A stretch of DNA of 64,000 nt from Ficedula albicollis. Lineage: Eukaryota; Chordata; Aves; Passeriformes; Muscicapidae. Position numbers and translations under genes: made by a program. Positions 1 through 12,278 of the stretch are shown here, one piece after another (the stretch's first letter is position 1; the number at the start of each line of letters is the position of its first letter). The notes below the pieces were generated by a model. That model was not told the DNA's origin. It worked only from the letters and a program-made list of their open reading frames with translations, and made no database searches. The stretch lies in NCBI RefSeq assembly GCF_000247815.1, contig NC_021674.1:75782059-75846058 (forward strand). The letters are read 5' to 3'.

Positions 1-1467
1 TGAAAAACCAAAAATGCAGGGAAACAAAATACACTTAGTTGTTCTACTCACACCTAAGATTTAAATTAGTCTTCTTTTATTAGTTTTCCTCTGTAAAAAT
101 AATCTGACTTTCACTTCATTTCCAAATAACATTTGCAAGCACAGCAGCACATCTCATCTCCACGAGATCACCCAGCAATGACCATCACTTCTCAAGCTGC
201 ATCTACAATGAAGTTGACACTTCCTTTGCAGGGTTAACCAGAAAGACTATTGACGAGATAAACCTGTTACCTTTGGGGTGGATTGAGGTAAATAGAAAAT
301 CCAAACTCATCACAATATTAACTGGGGAAGAATGTCATCAAAATGAAGTTTTTAACAGGCCTAAACTGAGATTTGAAGTTAACTCACAAATCTAAAGCCT
401 AAACTTTAGATGGCATCTGATTTTATCCCAGGATAATTACGGGACAATGAGCTCAAAGTCCTTAAATAAGCTTCAGACTAAAATTAGGCTAAATTTATCA
501 ATGCAAAGAATGAGAGAATGTGAAAGTCTTGTCAGAAGTGCACACAGCAGTTGCAGGCACTCAGTATGGCAGCTGGGGATCTTTGGGAGAACTGGAGATT
601 TAGTCCCCTGCAAACACATGGAGGTCGTTTGGGGTGCCTTCAGGTAAAGTTAAGAAGTACTGGTCATAATATTTTCTTCATAATATTAAAAAAATAATTC
701 TATAAGTACATATACTTTTTCAGATTATCCAGGAACATCTAAAGCAAAAATCTGCCCCAGCTGTGTAGGGGTGATTTGTTCTCTGCTTCCTGAGAACCTG
801 GCACATTTTGGGGAGAGACAGGGTGGAATTACTGGTTTTATTTGTATTTATGAGCAAAGTGAGGCATTGGCTGTGCTAAACTAGAGGCTGATGGCACTAG
901 GGGACTTGTGTGGTAAGACCGACAAGTGGCTGGCGCTTAGAGAACAAGACAATGAAACTAAGCACCAGATTCATTGCTTTACAAATGTTGCATGGAAGGA
1001 TCCTTTAAACCATTGCATCTGAAAAGCTACTTTTCACACTCACTAGTATTCTTTCATGCTATCAGAGTGGTGTCCATACAAAATGCACTTCAGTATGAGT
1101 AAGGATGTGGTTGTGGTACTAAACAAGGGAAAATGGAAGAAAATGCTGTCTGTCTTTCATTATTTTATTTCCTATGGTTCTTGGCCTTATCTATCAGGGT
1201 TCTTGCCACATTTTTCCATCTTTACATATGAGGTTTTGCCTAAAAAGACAAAACATCTGCACCTGTAAAACTATCACAGGAGTTTGTCTCCTTTGCCAGT
1301 CACTCTTTCTCACCTTTCCCTGGATAAAGTGCAGTGGAAAGGAGTCTTGCTTAGCCAGTGCTCAATGCCCCAGGAGGCCACAATTCCCTGCTTTCCATCA
1401 GAGAGGGAAAGAAATTTCAGCTTTCCAGTACCCAAGACACACTCAGGCACAACTGATTAAAAGTGGC
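1..1467. other. Unannotated AT-rich DNA
   Basis: No gene, RNA gene or mobile element is recognised here. Open frames are short (70 to 111 codons), overlap one another, and show no recognisable domain or splice-flanked structure. They look like chance frames in AT-rich DNA. Old, diverged repeats could be present below what can be recognised by eye. Confidence 0.6.
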
Positions 1468-1606
1468 CCGTGCAGCTTGGTCAGTATCAAAGAGGGAGTC
1501 CACAGATAAGGGAGGGAGGTAAGGAGATGGAAATGACCTGTGCAGCTTGGTCAATATCAAAGAGGGAGTCCGCAGATAAGGGAGGGAGGTAAGGAGATGG
1601 AAATGA
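1468..1606. repeat. Tandem duplication, 70-bp period, two copies
   Basis: Two adjacent direct copies of about 70 bp; the anchor TGCAGCTTGG occurs at 1471 and 1541. About three single-base differences separate them (for example CAGTATC versus CAATATC, and CCACAG versus CCGCAG), so this is not a perfect assembly echo. The unit is purine-rich (AGGGAGGGAGG). No coding function is seen. Confidence 0.9.
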
Positions 1607-2774
1607 GAAACTAGGCAGGAAAGGTGCTGATTTAAAACACTTCCTCATAAACACCGTCACTTCTTGAGCCACAGCATTTTAGCCTTTTGGCCGCTTTGCA
1701 TTTGCTGTTTTTTCTGAAGGCAGCATTTTAAAATGAGCTTTTTAGTCAGATGCTTGCTAAAGCAGCCAGTGGTGAGAGAGCTGAAACTCACAGCCTGCTC
1801 TTCACTGGCCACAAACCGTGGCAGGTGGTCAATGGCAGGGACTTGTGGCCACAGCATCCAGCTCTTCAAGGACAGGAGCAATGGCAGGCAGGAGGACCCT
1901 GGTACTGGCAAACCAGTTCTCAGTCACTCCAGCTATGAAAGAGATGGGGCAAAGAAAAGACAAATTACATTATTTCCATCTGTTGCAATACAGAAGCTTA
2001 CACCACGGTAAATTAAGCAATCCACTTGATGTAACAGGGCGCGCTGATAGAAACCTAACCAACCATTCTTACTCCAAACCTTCACCTGGTGAAGGCCAAT
2101 ATCAGTTTTGGAGCTTTAAGTTGCTGACAAAGGGAAAGAGAGTATTGTGCAAAAAACATGTAGACCTTTCTGTTGTCAAAAATGGGATTGTCAAGGCAGG
2201 GGGCATATTAAAAACCTGTGGTTTGGCAACAGTGACAACTACCAGTGTTCAAATGTGAAAAAATCAGAGCCCTTCTAGTCCAAAAGTCCTACCTTTTTAC
2301 CTTGGTATATCTGAACATTAATTTTAAAGGCACAAACTATGTAATAGGTATAAAGGATAAATATAAACACAGTAATATCATGCTTACCAGTAGTTTTCTT
2401 AGACATGATTAAAACAGCTGGTGTCTACCACACAAAGGCAGTTGTATAACAGAGGCAGAAAACCTTAATCCCTTCTGTGAGGCCTTTAAAGTTTCCACTA
2501 GGATGAACGGTGCTATAAAAATATTTTTAAGCCTGTAACTAGCAAAAATGACTTCATTATGATCTCATGTGCTGCCAGAGCACCAATTAAATTGACTTGA
2601 TAATGTTATGATTAGGCAGTACTTTTCATCAGTTACAAAGCTCTTGATTGAAGAAGAGATTTGCAACATTGAAAGAAATGACCTTGTGATGTGGATTTTT
2701 ATCAATGACTTTTTACCTTGCTGGTTTCCAATTACATGACAAATAAATAATAGTACTTGCAGCTTCTATTATAC
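1607..2774. other. Unannotated DNA, no gene recognised
   Basis: Contains a few overlapping open frames of 60 to 146 codons on both strands near 1650-2258. None matches a family I recognise, and they overlap in several frames, which is typical of chance. Nothing else is recognised. Confidence 0.5.
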
Positions 2775-3012
2775 TTCTGAGGATCCCAAAGTACTCTGCT
2801 GATTAATTAGCTTCACAAGAGCTGTGAGAGTTAGATACATGTTATCCCATTCTTATTAACAATTCAGAATTCAAATGTGATATCTTTGCCCCATTCAAAT
2901 AAATAGAAAAAAATCCTCTTGACTTTAGTAGGGGTAGGATTTCACTCAGACAATTTAAGCAGCTTGACCAAGGTCAGAAAATATGCTGGCAACAGAGCTG
3001 GGACATTTCTCC
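2775..3012 (+). mobile_element. MIR-like ancient SINE fragment, interrupted
   Basis: The left part (2775-2860) begins GAGGATCCCAAAGTACTCTG and runs into a TTAATTAGCTTCACAA...GTGAGAGTTAG stretch. The right part (2951-3012) reads AGCAGCTTGACCAAGGTCAG, then GGCAACAGAGCTGGGA. This order and wording follow the amniote MIR consensus as I remember it (CAAAGCACTTT, CCTCACAAC, GACTTGCCCAAGGTCAC, GGCAGAGCTGGGA). The middle is filled by a different repeat. Such elements are very old, so heavy divergence is expected. Family assignment is from memory, not from a search. Confidence 0.55.
2868..2950. repeat. Ancient amniote palindromic-type repeat nested in the MIR-like element
   Basis: Contains GCCCCATTCAAAT, then TTGACTTTAGTAGGGGTAGG, then ATTTCAC. 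This resembles a widespread old amniote repeat whose core alternates CCCATTGAAGTCAATGG with CCCATTGACTTCAGTGGG and GGATTTCAC. It sits where the MIR-like element is broken, so it is read as inserted into it. The family name is not certain. Confidence 0.45.
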
Positions 3013-3525
3013 TTTTTCACTATAAACCAACTCAGGAAAAATGTACCCAAGGAATTACACTCTATCCTGAACATGCATTGTCAAAAAGTTACCCTTAAAA
3101 GCCATTACATACATCTATGAACTTAATTTTTAAAATAATTAAAGCAAATTCATTTGTTTGGTGGAGAAAAGGAGAGCATATGTTCCAAAAAGCATTCTTT
3201 CAGGTCCTTTTCAGTCTATAACATAGAAGTGTGAGAACAATTGCTTTTAGTATTTATATGAACATATACATTGAATAAATGTGTATTTGTATTAAATATG
3301 TTCTAATATTTGTCTCAGCAGGAATTCATAGAAGAAAATCAATGCAAAATACAGCAATCTACTTGGAGTTTCTCAGCATATGCTAAGGCAAAATCAAAAT
3401 TAAGCAATTATATCATAATAAAGAATAATTTAGAAAAAAAGCATTTATATTCCTTGATGCTCTAAAATGTGTTACATGTTCTTGTAACATGGTTACAGTT
3501 CTTTCTCAGAACTAATTGCTGTTTC
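3013..3525. other. Unannotated AT-rich DNA
   Basis: Very AT-rich sequence with no open frame of note and no recognised repeat. Nothing further can be supported. Confidence 0.6.
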
Positions 3526-3683
3526 GGATACAGTGCTGTGGGTGCTCTACACATTGCACCGCAGAATCCTTTGAAGAATTATAGAAAAGGAGAGATAGAA
3601 AATGGGATACAGTGGTGTGGGTGTTCTACACATTGCACTGCAGAATCCTGTGAAGAATTATAGAAAAGGAGAGATAGAAAATT
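3526..3683. repeat. Tandem duplication, 79-bp period, two copies
   Basis: GGATACAGTG begins each copy at 3526 and 3605, and both end with AGGAGAGATAGAAAAT. A few substitutions separate them (GCTGTGGGTGCTC versus GGTGTGGGTGTTC, CACCGCAG versus CACTGCAG, CCTTTGAAG versus CCTGTGAAG). Two short open frames in the region simply read through the duplication. Confidence 0.92.
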
Positions 3684-5022
3684 TGGTTTTCACTTTTCAA
3701 TTCTGGAACAGAGTTGAAACAAAAAAAACCCAAAAAGAGCCTCTCTGGACTCAGTTCAACAAAAGTAGTACTAGAGCAGCAACAGCTGCACTGTGTTGCT
3801 TGTTGTCCACCAGGCTGACTGGTTTCCTATCAGAGGAGAAATGGAATCTGAGCTATCTTCTTATATTTGGATAGAATATGTCACCAACTAATCCTCTGCT
3901 GAAAGAAAAAGCATTAAAAAATTCCTCCTTTTCAGAGATTACAGGCAAACTCAATGCCTATCCCCAGTTTGAGCTAAAAGAATTGGGATAGGAACCCTAG
4001 CTCATTGCCTCTTTCTTCTTCAAAAGGTATTCCAAGGATCTTCCTGTGACTGTAAAAGACTCATCATTGATTATTAAATGTGGACGGAGTGGTGAATTGT
4101 AATTCCTGAACTGGTTCTTCTTTTGTACTGTTGGTGGAAGAAGAGGAGACCTTGGAAAGGGAAAATGAACTAGTGCAAAAGATGCATCTGGGTGGAGAAT
4201 GGGAAGGTGACACTTGCAGATAGTTATAGAGACCTATGTGAGATGAGACACTTTCTGAAAAAAAAAACAAAACCCAACCAACCAAACACACAAAACCCCC
4301 CTACCAAACAATCAAAAAAACCACCAGAAAACCAAGGGGTGACCCTCAGTACTGACTGCACAGTAACCAGTGTGTTAGAAAAACCAAAGCTGAGGACTGC
4401 TAAAACAGCTACAATTAAAAGCAATTAATTAGGTAGTGTGAATCAGAGCTCGTTAGTCTGCAGGGTACAATAAGCATGTGGGTAGACTAGCCCAACTGGG
4501 CCCTCCATGGGGACTACAAGATTTCTAATGCTATGACAATTTCACAATGAATCCATTCTTTTAAAACATCTTTACACTTGCAATGCCTTTATATTATAAT
4601 AAATTTACATCATAAGTTTTGAATTTTGTATATAATATGAATATATTATAATAAGTTATACTAGAAAGCATGTACAACCATGTAATTTCATTTGGCTAGG
4701 ATGCAGTAAGGGCAGTAGTAGGGAGAAGGGAAGAACTTTACAATCAACATTTAATCTGGCTGTCAGCTCAATAACAGAAAAAAAATGAAGCAAGTTTTCA
4801 TGGTATCCACAAAGGCTTTAGGCAATGTGAACCTTAGATCTTAAATTAATGCTTAGAGACAAAGCAAAGCATAAGCCATTTTACAGTTGTACACAGGTGG
4901 CTTTATTTGTTTTGACCCATAAATGCCAAATTTCACATAAACTGTGGTGTAACATAAAAGCTTCTTTCAAGTCACCTTTTGCAGCTCAAAAGTCATGTAC
5001 CGTTCTCCACAGGACTTCAAAT
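3684..5022. other. Unannotated DNA with an A/C-rich tract
   Basis: No gene recognised. A low-complexity A/C-rich stretch (many AAAAC and AACC words) lies at about 4258-4330. The 4560-4680 segment is almost pure A/T. Open frames of 75 to 90 codons cross the low-complexity tract and are not credible genes. Confidence 0.55.
4258..4330. repeat. A/C-rich low-complexity tract
   Basis: Runs of A separated by C pairs and triples (AAACAAAACCCAACCAACC and similar). It may be a decayed poly(A) tail of a retroelement, but no element body is recognised next to it. Confidence 0.7.
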
Positions 5023-6045
5023 CCTGGAATTGGATTAGATGGGACCTGAAAGATCATCTTCTTCAAAACTCCCTGCATGGGCAGGGATGCCACCCACAGG
5101 TTGCTCGAAGTCCTGTCTAACATGGCCTTGAACACTTTCAGGGATAGGGCATTCACAACTTCTTTGTGTAATGTCTTTCAGTGCCTTGCAACCCTCAGAG
5201 TAAGGAATTTCTTCCTAAAATCAAACCTAAATATCTCCATTCAAAACTGTTCCCCCTTTTCCTATCACTATCTGCTTATATAAAAAGTCCCTCTCTCTCT
5301 TTTTTATAAGCCCCCTTTAAGCACTAAAAGGCTGCAGTGAGGTGTCCCTGGAGGAGAGAAAAGATTCTCTTCTCAAAGCTGAACAACCCCAGCCCTCTCA
5401 GCCTCTCCTCACAGGAGAGATGCTCCTGACCTCTGATCATCTTTGTGACTTCCTCTGGACCTGCTCTAATAGGTCCATGTGTTTCTTTTGTGAGGACATC
5501 AGAGCTGGATGCAGCACTCTAGGTGGGGTCTCATGAGGGCAAAGAAAAGAGAGATAAACACCTTCTTCACCCTGCTGGCCACCCCTCTTTGGATACAGCC
5601 CAGGATACAGCTGGCTCCCTTCCCATGAGTGCACATTGCCAGCTCGTGTCCACCAGAGCCCTCAAGGCCTTCTACAGGGCTGCCCTCCATAAGTTCTTCT
5701 CCCAGTCCGTGCTCATGTCTGGGATTGCCCCAACCCAGGTGCAGCACCTTGCACTTAGACTTGTTGAACCTCACAAGGTTCTTATGGGCCCACTTCTCAA
5801 GTTTGTCCAGGTCCCCCTGGATGGCATCTCATCCTTCAGGTGTGTCAACTATACTGCTCAGATTTGTGTCATCTGCAAATTTGCTGAGGGTGCACTTGAT
5901 CTCACTCTCTCTGTCACTGATGAAGAGATTAAAGAGCACCAGTCCCAAGACAGAGCCCTGAGGGACACCACTCGTTACCGAGCTGCATCTGGACACAGAG
6001 TCATTGACCACATCTCTCTGTTTGTGTCCATCAATTCAGATCCTA
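5023..6045 (-). mobile_element. CR1 LINE, 5'-truncated, minus strand
   Basis: The plus strand shows the complement of a CR1 3' end: GGGACCTGAAAGATCATCTT, then CCTGCATGGGCAGGGATGCC, then GGCCTTGAACACTTTCAGGG. It continues through 3' UTR words such as CAGCCTCTCCTCACAGGAGA and into the end of the reverse-transcriptase frame. The copy is about 1 kb of a multi-kilobase element, cut at its 5' side near 6045, as is usual for CR1. Frames are broken by many substitutions and small indels, so it is an old, dead copy. I see no clear ATTCTATG-type terminal repeat at the 3' end near 5023. Confidence 0.93.
5829..6011 (-). pseudogene. CR1 reverse-transcriptase remnant
   Basis: This is the longest intact piece of the RT domain in the 5-6 kb CR1. 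The translated frame carries [10 protein letters not shown] at about residues 14-23 and the catalytic FADDT box at residues 45-49 (plus-strand 5865-5879), followed by VDTPEG, all typical of CR1 ORF2. The acidic pair of the active site is kept, but the frame is only 60 codons long and is cut on both sides by stops or shifts. The next downstream piece, in another frame (5499-5774), carries KCKVLHLG and [12 protein letters not shown] words from the C-terminal part. It cannot be functional. Confidence 0.88.
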
Positions 6046-6940
6046 GGTAGGAAATCACTGCTCTTCCCCATCCAAGAATTACTGTTAGGCAAAGCAAGCT
6101 CTCCGTAGGATGACATTCCCCAAATCCACATGCATTGTATTTTAGTGGGTTCTGGCATATTACCAAACTATTACAAGCAATGTAGACTGGTTATGCCACA
6201 AAAAACTACCTGTCCACACAAGCAGGCATAAAATTGTTTGCATAGTTCAATTACAGTCTTTTTTTATGGACGTGAAAATTAAGACAAAATCTTGGGAGAC
6301 TGTGCTGACAATTCACAATTAGGCTCTAAGTGGAGTTACTTTTATCACAGATATAAAAATAAAACAAGATTTTCAAAAGTTTTTATTCATGTTCACAGAG
6401 CCTGGAAAAATTCTGAAGATATGCCTGCAGGAAGACACGTTACTACCTACTGGGATATTAGCAATAAGATTTATCACCTCCTTCCAAAGACTCCCAGCAA
6501 GAAACTGTGTCCAACTGAGTTTGGCAAAAATAGATAAAAGGTTTGACCTCCAGTCTCTAATAACAGCAGTGGACACCAAACTAGATCATCTGGCTGGCAG
6601 GGTGAATTAGCTTGACCACTAAGTGGGCGTGATTAAAATCAGGAACAGACAGGCTTTCTAGTAGACAATAAGAGAAGAACAACATAGATCACTCCATTTC
6701 ATGTGTCTTCTGGCATACCATGATTCACTTTTGGAAAAAATACCTTGCAAGGCTGGACAAATAAATCATATGATCTAGTTGTCTGCTAAGGCTGCAGCTG
6801 ATGAAGGAAAAAATAGATTGTGCATGATTCTATTAAGACCAAAAATGGCTACTTGATTTAATTTTTTTTTTCCCACAGAAAACTTCTATGCTGCAAAACA
6901 CAGAAAATACTAAAAAAGAAGCAAGTAATTCACATGTGGC

Positions 6941-6974
6941 ATATATATATATATATCAAGCTTTTTTTTTTTTT
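6941..6974. repeat. (AT)8 microsatellite and T13 tract
   Basis: A 16-base AT dinucleotide run at 6941-6956 is followed within a few bases by thirteen Ts at 6962-6974. Simple sequence only. Confidence 0.9.
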
Positions 6975-9900
6975 CTTAGATATTTCTTTCTCTTCTCCCT
7001 TCACCTGTACTCTTCTCCTTTATTGAATGCAATCTCCAAGAAGCTTAAATCAAATATACAAAGTCACTAAGTTCAAGCAGATTTGAAATTAGGTGAAGAA
7101 AGTTCACTCAAACTTACAGGCTACACTTTTGGCTTCAGCAATTCTGAAAACACAGATAAGCTATATCCATAGGGGCAGAACCTGAAGCAACCCCTGAAAT
7201 GTAGATAGTCTTTTCAAATGCAATTGATTTTAATGAGCTTCTCTTAAAATGTCCCTTGACTTCTTATTGGTTGATAGTGGAATGGGAAAAAACCCTCAGA
7301 AATTATTATCTCAAATATTTTTATATTGATATTCTTACAATCATAATTTCATTAATATTCAAGATTTGCCATCAAGACTATGGTTTATGAAAATGCTAGG
7401 TAGAAGGCTCTGGTATTGCATAAGAAATACTCTTTCTGTACTCTCTTTTTCCTTTTAATTCTTACCACCACTTCTTTTAACCATCTGCATCCTAGCTCAG
7501 ATGCTGTTTCTCTTTCTTTCCAGCAAAGGATTGCATCTTTTATTTGGCCAAAATAATCTGATAATCCACTTTCTACTTCTGATATGAATTTGGAGCTGCA
7601 TTTTTAAAGCTTCCAAAAATAGGCTAAAATGTGTTTTAAGTAAGGATCATATGATGGGTAGAATTCAAACAAATCTCTTCAACCGGTGTTGCTATGCTTG
7701 CCATTAACATAGCACTGCAAAGGACAATAAAATAAGGTGAAGCAGTCAAGAGCTTAATATTGAAGTGAATACACACATTATAAACCTTGGCAGTTCATAC
7801 AAATGCAAAAAAGAAATGGCAACAATTAAGTTATATAAGGTGAGGCTTCATAATCCATCCAAATACTGAAAAATATTTTGTGTAATTCATGTTCTGAGTA
7901 ATTTTAAGCTAAATCATTTTACATTACAAAGAACGTTTAGGAAAGCCTCTTAATTTAAAGATCCTCTCCCTGGAAAAATAGTGAGTGGCTCTTAACTATG
8001 TTGTTGTTTCCAGCATATATGTGAATATACATGCTGAAACTTCATCATCATTAGTAAAGAACTGCTTTCTTAGGTGTAAAGAACATTATTTTCCCAGCTG
8101 AATGGAAGAAAAACAAAGGTGTGGGGGAAAAAAAAGACAACAAAAAGTGTATGGGCTGAAATGGAATGCAATGGGGATGCATGAATGATGTGAGAAGGTG
8201 GAGGAAGGAAAAGGGAAAAGAATATGTGCACAAGGTAGTACTAAGAGTTAAATAAAAACTTACATGACATGAGGGACTAGGAAGAAGAAAGACAAATCAA
8301 GAAATGGTGGGGAAGTATTCTGGTGAAAAAAACATTGGGGGCTATAGGAGAAGAAAAGCCCTTTGAGCTCACACATCAGTCCTAAGTGTAACCTGCTCTT
8401 AAGCACAGAAGAGAAATAAAAGCTGAACAAACCAATGATGTTTATAAAATCTGTTGACAGTTTTCTATGGATATGAGATGGCCTTTTGGACAGAATAGAT
8501 TTTATAAGTGAATACATACCTATGTGTGAGCACAAACTTACCAAACTGTTAACTCTGGGATTTCAGGTGCAAAAATCAGCTATCAACGGTAAAGGAACTG
8601 AATTCTTATTTAGCCTCACAATTCTCTGTTGCAAAGAGCCAGAACTTAAGTAGTTCACACTGGAGCTTTTGCAGCCCAAACTAAGCACGAACCAGCACTA
8701 TTTTATAAAATCAATATAGAAGTGTAATCTACAAAATCCCTGCTCACCCTGCCTATCCTTATACCAGGTCATGTGCATGATAACAAAACAAACTGCAGCT
8801 GATTCACACTGCTCCTGCAAAGGGGAGTATTTTTGCATCCAAACCTTCACCCTTGCCCTTTTTGTTGTTGTTGTTGTGCTTAGTGCAAACGGCAGAGAGA
8901 ATTCCTTCTGCTTTTATCAAATGGTTCATTAACAACCAGTGCTGATGAGTTTCTAATGACATTGCCCCAGTTGTCTGCAGTCTCCCTTCATTTCAGGCCT
9001 GGAGGCAATAACAGTCAGAAAAGTCTTTGGAGTTTCATCACCGTCACCTCCAGCAGAGACACACTGGCTGTAGTGACAGGAATCATCAGGCTGTGCTAAA
9101 CTAGCAAGAGAAGGGACAAAGGGAGAAATCCTCATGGTCAAAAGTTCTAAAAAAGACAACTCCTGATGCTCCCAAATCCTTGACCATGTTGCTGTTAGAT
9201 TTTACTTAGCATAAATAAGAGTAAATACTCATCCATAATCATAGCATGTTTACAACAATCCTCATTCTTTCCAGCATGAAATGAAAGCTAAATATTAGAT
9301 ACTAAAAGCTAAAAAATATTTATATGAGCTTTAATTATTATTTGAGCTTTAAAAACAAGGATTTTTCTGCTTGCTCTTTTCCCCTAAGAATGTATTACAG
9401 TAGCTATGCTGTTTAGAGAAAAAAACAACAATTTTTTCATCAAAAGAGCTGCAAAGATCCATGAGAACATGGAAAAAATCACCTCACAGGTACTAACCTC
9501 ATACTAATCCACTACTTCATAGTCTTATGCAGTCTGCAGAGTATTAGAGATCCTTGTAAAAACATAAGTGACAGCTTCAGATTTTTTTATAGTTTTGTGA
9601 AATAAACCTGCAGTAGATAAAGCCAAATCAAAGCTGATGTTTTTAACAAGCAACACTCATAATAAAGATGTAAATGGGTTTATCCCTTTCCATATGTTCA
9701 TGCCCATTGTTTTTGGTTTGCTTTGAATTTAAATTTTGATGTTTTTATTGAAGTATCATGAAAATACAGATATAAGAGTTTACTGGGAAAACTTCAAAAT
9801 ACAACATGTATCAACCTGAGCACAAGCACTGGAAGAAACAAAATTATTTTTGAAAAGCATGTAGATTGAAGGGGAATGTAATGGATGGAAGAGATGTCAC

Positions 9901-10110
9901 TGTACTGGAGAAAATGGTATGTAAAAAGGGGTGTTCCCATGATGCGCACTACCTAGCAAATCCTATACCTATTTTCAGGCCAAAGAACCTCCACTAAAAG
10001 AATTCAGTCCTGTCTTTAAAGTGTTTTTTCCCATCGGACCACCCATGGGGACTCACAGGAGCCCCATCCCAAAGGCGCTCACCCCCCAAGAGATTTGGAG
10101 AAAATGCCCA

Positions 10111-10130
10111 CATCGGAGGACATTCCGATG
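10111..10130. repeat. Short inverted repeat, 7-bp arms
   Basis: CATCGGA at 10111-10117 and TCCGATG at 10124-10130 form a perfect inverted repeat around a 6-base spacer. It sits in a small GC-richer patch (about 10030-10145) that also contains CCCATCGGACCACCC upstream. Could be a chance palindrome, a dimer-type binding site, or part of an unrecognised repeat. Confidence 0.5.
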
Positions 10131-12263
10131 GCACATTACTGGCACATGTAAATAACAGCCTGTGCTCTGCTTTAGGTTACTCAGAAATTTCACCTTCAAT
10201 TTCAACGTCAGATTTTTCTATTTTCTCCAACTGACAACTCCAAGTAGAAGAGTCTGAAGATATCCAACAGATGTCTGATTTCAGACTTCCAAACCTGTGG
10301 CAAAGTCTATACCTGGCAGGAGAAGGTGCAATCTTCAGCACTGTCTGCAGTAGCAGGAAGTTTCCTTTCTATTTACTTATCTAGGATTAGGAAACTCAGT
10401 TGAGCACTTTGACAGTCACAAGCAAATATCCTCTTTAGAGATGGTCTAATCATTCCTTTAGTTCCTGGAAATATTTTACTTCCATCACTTCCATCATGCC
10501 CAGGAGGAGTCTAAGAGGCTGTTCTTCATCGAGTAAATGTCAGACACAGGGGCACATTGTTGATGCCATTGTCTCTTCCTGACAAGAAGGAAAGAGAGTT
10601 GAGTGTGTCTGTACACTGAAATTATAGCTGCTCTACAGTCACTGTATGTTCCAGCACATGTTCCAAACAAACACATACCAGAGGCAAGAGGGGACAAAGC
10701 TCTGTTTCAAGTGTCTGTGCTCTTTGCAAAGAGTAACAGATGGCTCTACTCCTGGAAAAGGACAGACCCACAGTACTGCAGTTCAAGGGCTGTATGGAGG
10801 CTATTCCAAACATAGAATTCTGGATTACACTTTGCACAATTATCAGGAATGCTAAAGATCATTAGGCTGTTTAGTGATTTCCTTCTGATCAATACTCTCA
10901 TCTGAGTGGTATAAAGGAATTTTTGATATTCTTTAAATAAAGGCTCCATTTGCATGTGTATGACACTGTTTTTTCTAAGTGACTATTAGATACTTTTTTT
11001 TAAATTATTGTTTTAAGCCTTTATTTTCTACTAAAATTTTCATCCTACAGTAAATAGAAACAGCAGTTGACTGTTCAGGTCTCAGACCCAGCCATTTGAC
11101 ACTGAGATGGCAAATTTTTAAAATCTGAGTATCATACATCAAATTTTACGTACAGCAACTCATTCTAAATGTAAGGCAGGCAAAAACTTTCAGCTTACTA
11201 AAACTTCCTAAAAACTAGCTGGGTAAGGAAACTAGCCTTTATGTATGGAGATTCAAATAATTTTATGAAGGCCATGAGTCCTCCTTGATAAATTACAGCC
11301 ATTAAATTATAAATAATCTGGAAAAAAATCCTCCCAAAATAAACCTAAATCCCGGTAATCAAATATAATTTAGCTGTTCATTTAGAAATATAAATTTCTT
11401 CTTCATTAAGAATTAGTTTAGGATTATAATTTTTAAATTGTTTCAGGATCCAAGCTCCTTTTCTTGCATGAATGTGTGGAGACAGAGGAACTTCTGAGGT
11501 TAGGAATTAGCCACTGTAAATATTAATTACAATACCTCAGTAGAAATAGTTCTATATTTATTAGAAGTCACTAAAACATTATATTCCTCATTAGAATTAA
11601 GCTGTATAATTAACTTGTTTATTCTTAATACCATGGTAAAAAGAGGCTTGGCATGATGGAGCATATTATGTATTTTACGAATAATTCATTCAGTAATTGG
11701 ATTGTTCTGAAAATCCTTTCCCTCCAGTTTAAAAATCAGTATTTATAATCACAAATCTTGGTAAATATAAAAATACAGAAGTCGAAGCCTAGGCAGAGCA
11801 CTTTTAGTTCTGCTCCTCTTTTTTTCCTTCACTCTTCTGCACCTAAGTGTGTTTACCTTGATACAGAAAGAGGGATGCAGGATGAATGCTGAACCCAATC
11901 TTGCAAATGTTTTCTGGTTTTGTTTCCTCACATTTTCTTTTCCAAAATCCTAATGCAACACTTCCCCACACTACCACATGTTAATGCCCCAGCTCCTGAA
12001 CTGTTGTGTTTGGACAGCTATTAAGAAGCTCCCTGCATAAGAAATCCTCCTCCTCCTCACAGAATCCTTAGCCTTCATTCTCTAATGTTAGCCAAGCAAA
12101 ACAGTGTTTCTTTATATACATGGTGCAACCGCCAAGAAATCAATTCTGTGTGTTTTCCTCCCTTCAACACTTTTAAAGGACTGTGATCAGTTTTTGTCTC
12201 TGCTTCTTTTGCACATGCTTTCCTGCTTTAAAGCAGTGCTTGAGCCCTTCCCCTCTCCCCTGG

Positions 12264-12278
12264 AAAAAAAAAAAAAAA
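12264..12278. repeat. A15 homopolymer
   Basis: Fifteen As followed by an A/G-rich tail (GAAAAGGAAAAGG). May be a decayed poly(A) tail; no element body is recognised upstream. Confidence 0.8.

Noticed and set aside
1468..1606. Considered as a CRISPR-like or satellite array
   Set aside because: Only two adjacent copies with no spacers; a simple tandem duplication.
5523..6050. 175-codon plus-strand open frame
   Set aside because: Antisense to the minus-strand CR1; the sense strand carries recognisable reverse-transcriptase sequence.
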